64,000 nucleotides of DNA from Saccharomycopsis fibuligera x Saccharomycopsis cf. fibuligera (lineage: Eukaryota; Ascomycota; Saccharomycetes; Ascoideales; Saccharomycopsidaceae), in the NCBI GenBank assembly GCA_001936135.1, contig CP012819.1, positions 124,001-188,000 on the forward strand, in the 5' to 3' direction. Below the pieces are notes generated by a model. The model did no database searches. It saw nothing but the letters and a program-made list of their open reading frames with translations, and had not been told where the DNA came from. Positions 61,401 to 64,000 of the stretch are shown here, piece after piece. A program made the position numbers and the translations under genes. Every line of letters starts with the position of its first letter. Within the stretch, counting starts at the first letter, position 1.

Positions 61401-61419
61401 GTGTTATCTGAGATAACAC
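61401..61419. promoter_or_regulatory. 19-bp perfect palindrome with paired GATA sites
   Basis: The sequence GTGTTATCTGAGATAACAC has 9-bp arms that are exact reverse complements around a central G. Each arm contains AGATAA, the consensus for GATA zinc-finger factors. It lies about 1.5 kb upstream of the orphan gene ATG at 59881. Confidence 0.5.
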
Positions 61420-62515
61420 AACAGCTGCCCGCTAGCATTGAGCTGTAGATTTGACATCACACACCACATTTTGCGATTTCGTGATTGTGATAGCAGCTGG
61501 CACCCGTCAGACTATCCGCCATTGGCTACAGTACTTACCAATCAGGAGGAAAATGGGCTGTGTTTCGATCAAGAACGTTACAAATCATAGTGCCTTAGTA
61601 AAAGAATTAAGATAAATTCGTTGTTAAATTCGTTGTGGCGGTGCACCTGGAAAAAAAAGCGTCAAATTGCACGACTACAAACAGGCAGTTATAGCCAAGC
61701 AAATGTACGCGACATTACACGCACATATATTATTAACTTCGACATACTCAACGTCTGTATTTAAGCTTTGTATACCTACCAGTCTTCATTTATCGCTTGT
61801 AGAACGGCTGCTTCAATGCTGTAATTTTTTGCATGCGCCTCATGGCAGATAAGTTTACTGTTCTTGCCCCAATTAGATAAAGAGATGAACATATTTGGTG
61901 GCGCGTGCTTGAGCGCTGCTAAAGAGATATGTTCATATAGCTATTCTATCCACACAGAATAAGTCTCGTATAAATCTCCTTGAAAAAATGAATGCGACGC
62001 GACGCTTCATGTAGTAAGGATTTCGGTGTTTCTGAATTCAGCGTAGAACGCCAAAAACAATAACAAAATAAAACAAAAATATCATACGATAAATACTTCA
62101 AGACAGCCGGCTGGAAAATTTTGCAGATTTGCGATTGAGCCCAAGTGGCATAAAAAAATAATCAAAAAAGATCAAAATTTCTTTTGGCTTTCTTGGTTAG
62201 TTATATTACACAAAATTAAAAGCAAAGAATTAAATAATTACAGCATGAGAACTAAAAATAAGGGCTAAAGAGAAGAATGAATAAGAAGTAATGGGCGAAA
62301 GTTCAAAAACAGAGCAACTAATAAACCAAAAATTAAGCCAGATCGTAAAGAAAACAACGGAATGGAACACAAGGATAGTAGGAAAAAAAATAATAGTAAA
62401 AAAAGAGAGCAACCAAACGTAAATAAGATAGAAATAGTATCAACGTAGTAAAAGTGAAAAGGGAATGATGTCTACTATGACAATACAAGTAAAGAGTTAA
62501 TAGATACAAACAGCT

Positions 62516-62541
62516 AAAAAAAAAAAAAAAAAAAAAAAAAA
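62516..62541. repeat. Poly(A) tract, 26 nt
   Basis: Homopolymer 45 bp beyond the PMC1 stop codon; a T tract on the PMC1 sense strand. Confidence 0.95.
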
Positions 62542-62585
62542 CAACCAAAAAAGAACCAAAAAAAAACCAAAACATTCGTAGTCAC

Positions 62586-64000
62586 TCATACAGTGCCAGT
62601 GGCTTTCTTTGCACTTTTATCTGAGGCACTTTCTGTTAATGTAGTTGAGTCTTCGTAAGGATGTTGTGCTTGATTGTTTTGCTGCTGCTGGGGTTGCTGC
62701 TGTTCGAGATCGCTATTCAGTCTCAGTCTGGTAATCTCGCGAAAGCTCTTTCTCTTGCTCTTGCGCAAGAAATCAAACGAGATAATATACATAAATAAAT
62801 GCCATGCCTTGAATGGGAAGAATCTAACCACCCAGATATCTGGGATAATTCTGATAATCCAACCAGCAGGAATAGAAAGCATACCACATATGATAGCAGT
62901 ACCCCACATAGCACCAGTTTGTCTGGCAACAGAGAATGCAGCGCCACCAACAAACATAATCAAGACTTGAAAACCACCAATAATCAACATGATGCCAATA
63001 AAGTACCAGTTTCTGAAGAGATCATCAAAGAAATTCAAGTTTCTTTTGCTGATTCTGTCTTTCACTTTAGTGATACCATCACCTTCATCTAACTTACGGC
63101 AAACAAACATGGAAAAGAATTGCAACCAAACAAAAGTGTTGAATGTCATTGCATCCAATTGAGTTTGATTATGGCCAGTGAAGTGTTTGCCACCAAAGAA
63201 AATCTCTTTGCTTGCGAAATGCAACACAAATGTGATAACCAACTGTACCACTGATTGACCCATGATCATTTTCCACATAGCAACACTAATCAATGGCTGC
63301 TTAGTGCCTGCTGGTTTGCTTCTCAAAATGTTATCATCCGGCTTATCAGTAGCTAAAGCCAATGCTGCCAAAGTATCCATAATCAAATTGACCCACAACA
63401 ATTGCACGGCTGTCAACACTGAAGCGCCATTGGAAGAAGCCACAGCGGAAACAAAAGTCAAAACCACAGCAGTGACATTAACAGTCAATTGGAATTGGAT
63501 AAACTTTTTGATGGAAATTGCCACACAACGGCCCCATTTGATAGCCTGCACAATGGCGCTGAAATTATCAGTCATCAAAATGATGTCGGAGGCTTCTCTA
63601 GCAACATCAGTACCGGAGATACCCATGGAAAACCCAACATTGGCTAATTTCAAAGCTGGGGCATCATTAGTACCATCACCAGTCACGGCAACCACTTCAC
63701 CCATTTCCTTCAAGTTTTGCACAAGAATACGTTTATCTTGAGGTGAGGATCTTGCAAGCACTCTCAAGTTCGGAATAATTTTCTTGATTTCTTCAGACGA
63801 CAATTTTCTGAAAGTTGGACCTTCCATGCAAACGTTTTCCTGGTTCAATTCTGCTGGTCTAATGATACCGCAACCTAAAGCAATAGATTTGCCAGTAAGC
63901 AAATTATCACCAGTGACCATTCTAACAGTGACACCGGCAACTTGGCAGGCTGTCACTGCATCAGCAACACCTTCTCTTAATGGATCTTGGATTCCAACAA
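62586..64000 (-). CDS. PMC1: Vacuolar P-type Ca2+-ATPase Pmc1, C-terminal part (partial, runs off right edge)
   Basis: About 471 C-terminal residues are visible; the frame stays open to base 64000, so the N-terminal part is missing. It begins in the P domain (VGIQDPLREGVADAV, VRMVTGDN) and includes the hinge VAVTGDGTNDAPALKLANVG, the membrane segment SIKKFIQFQLTVNVTAVVLT with Ca2+-ligand Asn/Asp (LLWVNLIMDTLAALALATD), and further segments to the end. This is the PMCA-type (IIB) P-ATPase pattern. Yeast Pmc1 pumps cytosolic Ca2+ into the vacuole. The tail carries a Gln run (DLEQQQPQQQQ) and no calmodulin-binding region is evident at the C-terminus, as in yeast Pmc1. Expression control lies outside the window. 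Confidence 0.94.
   Translation of the reverse strand, partial: VGIQDPLREGVADAVTACQVAGVTVRMVTGDNLLTGKSIALGCGIIRPAELNQENVCMEGPTFRKLSSEEIKKIIPNLRVLARSSPQDKRILVQNLKEMGEVVAVTGDGTNDAPALKLANVGFSMGISGTDVAREASDIILMTDNFSAIVQAIKWGRCVAISIKKFIQFQLTVNVTAVVLTFVSAVASSNGASVLTAVQLLWVNLIMDTLAALALATDKPDDNILRSKPAGTKQPLISVAMWKMIMGQSVVQLVITFVLHFASKEIFFGGKHFTGHNQTQLDAMTFNTFVWLQFFSMFVCRKLDEGDGITKVKDRISKRNLNFFDDLFRNWYFIGIMLIIGGFQVLIMFVGGAAFSVARQTGAMWGTAIICGMLSIPAGWIIRIIPDIWVVRFFPFKAWHLFMYIISFDFLRKSKRKSFREITRLRLNSDLEQQQPQQQQNNQAQHPYEDSTTLTESASDKSAKKATGTV

Larger units (their letters stand above)
59882..62585. promoter_or_regulatory. 2.7 kb region upstream of the small orphan gene
   Basis: It holds a TA run (59978-59996), a GAAA/GAGA purine tract (about 60340-60410), a CAG trinucleotide run (60581-60606), the GATA-type palindrome at 61401-61419, an inverted repeat ATGAACATAT/ATATGTTCAT (61885-61894 and 61927-61936), and a 26-nt A tract (62516-62541) beyond the PMC1 stop. 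No gene is visible. Confidence 0.55.

Overview
The window is nuclear DNA of a budding yeast (Saccharomycetes). Evidence: AT-rich intergenic DNA, mostly intronless genes whose products align end to end with Saccharomyces cerevisiae proteins that I recognise (VPS4, HOM2, DPP1, ITR1, TPO2/3, MRC1, SFT2, MCH1, SEC61, TAF9, PMC1, FPR3), an initiator tRNA-Met almost identical to the yeast one, and the divergent RPL30/RPL24 pair that is also adjacent in S. cerevisiae. It is not S. cerevisiae. UBP8 is split by three introns, SEC61 has an intron at codon 4, intergenic gaps are long, and the ribosomal-protein promoter carries Cbf1-type sites. A lineage outside Saccharomycetaceae, perhaps Saccharomycodaceae, is a guess that the sequence does not settle.

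Layout. 0-6 kb: 5' end of a low-complexity, transcription-factor-like gene running off the left edge, a 3.1 kb non-coding stretch, and an unrecognised single-pass membrane protein. 6-11.4 kb: two small cell-wall mannoprotein genes (one a PIR/GPI hybrid) flanking an initiator tRNA and about 2 kb of decayed, nested LTR-like repeats. 12.7-24.8 kb: UBP8, FPR3, DPP1, ITR1, VPS4, HOM2. 25.6-33 kb: TPO2/3-type transporter and MRC1, separated by an unusually GC-rich island. 33.5-45.2 kb: a repeat-containing orphan gene, an F-box gene, a second DHA1 transporter, and two leucine-rich-repeat genes (one with an F-box). 45.5-54.4 kb: RPL30, RPL24, SFT2, MCH1, SEC61, TAF9. 56.5-64 kb: two unrecognised genes with long upstream regions, then the 3' part of the PMC1 calcium ATPase, cut by the right edge.

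There is no operon-like organisation. Shared biology is limited: UBP8 and TAF9 are both SAGA subunits, RPL30/RPL24 share a promoter, and the three F-box/LRR-type genes between 36 and 45 kb look like a local gene family. The most interesting points are the spliced UBP8, the conserved AUG-proximal RPL30 intron with its probable autoregulatory element, the Cbf1-type RP promoter, the F-box/LRR cluster, the GC-rich island, and a solo LTR nested inside an older repeat with an empty-site copy nearby.
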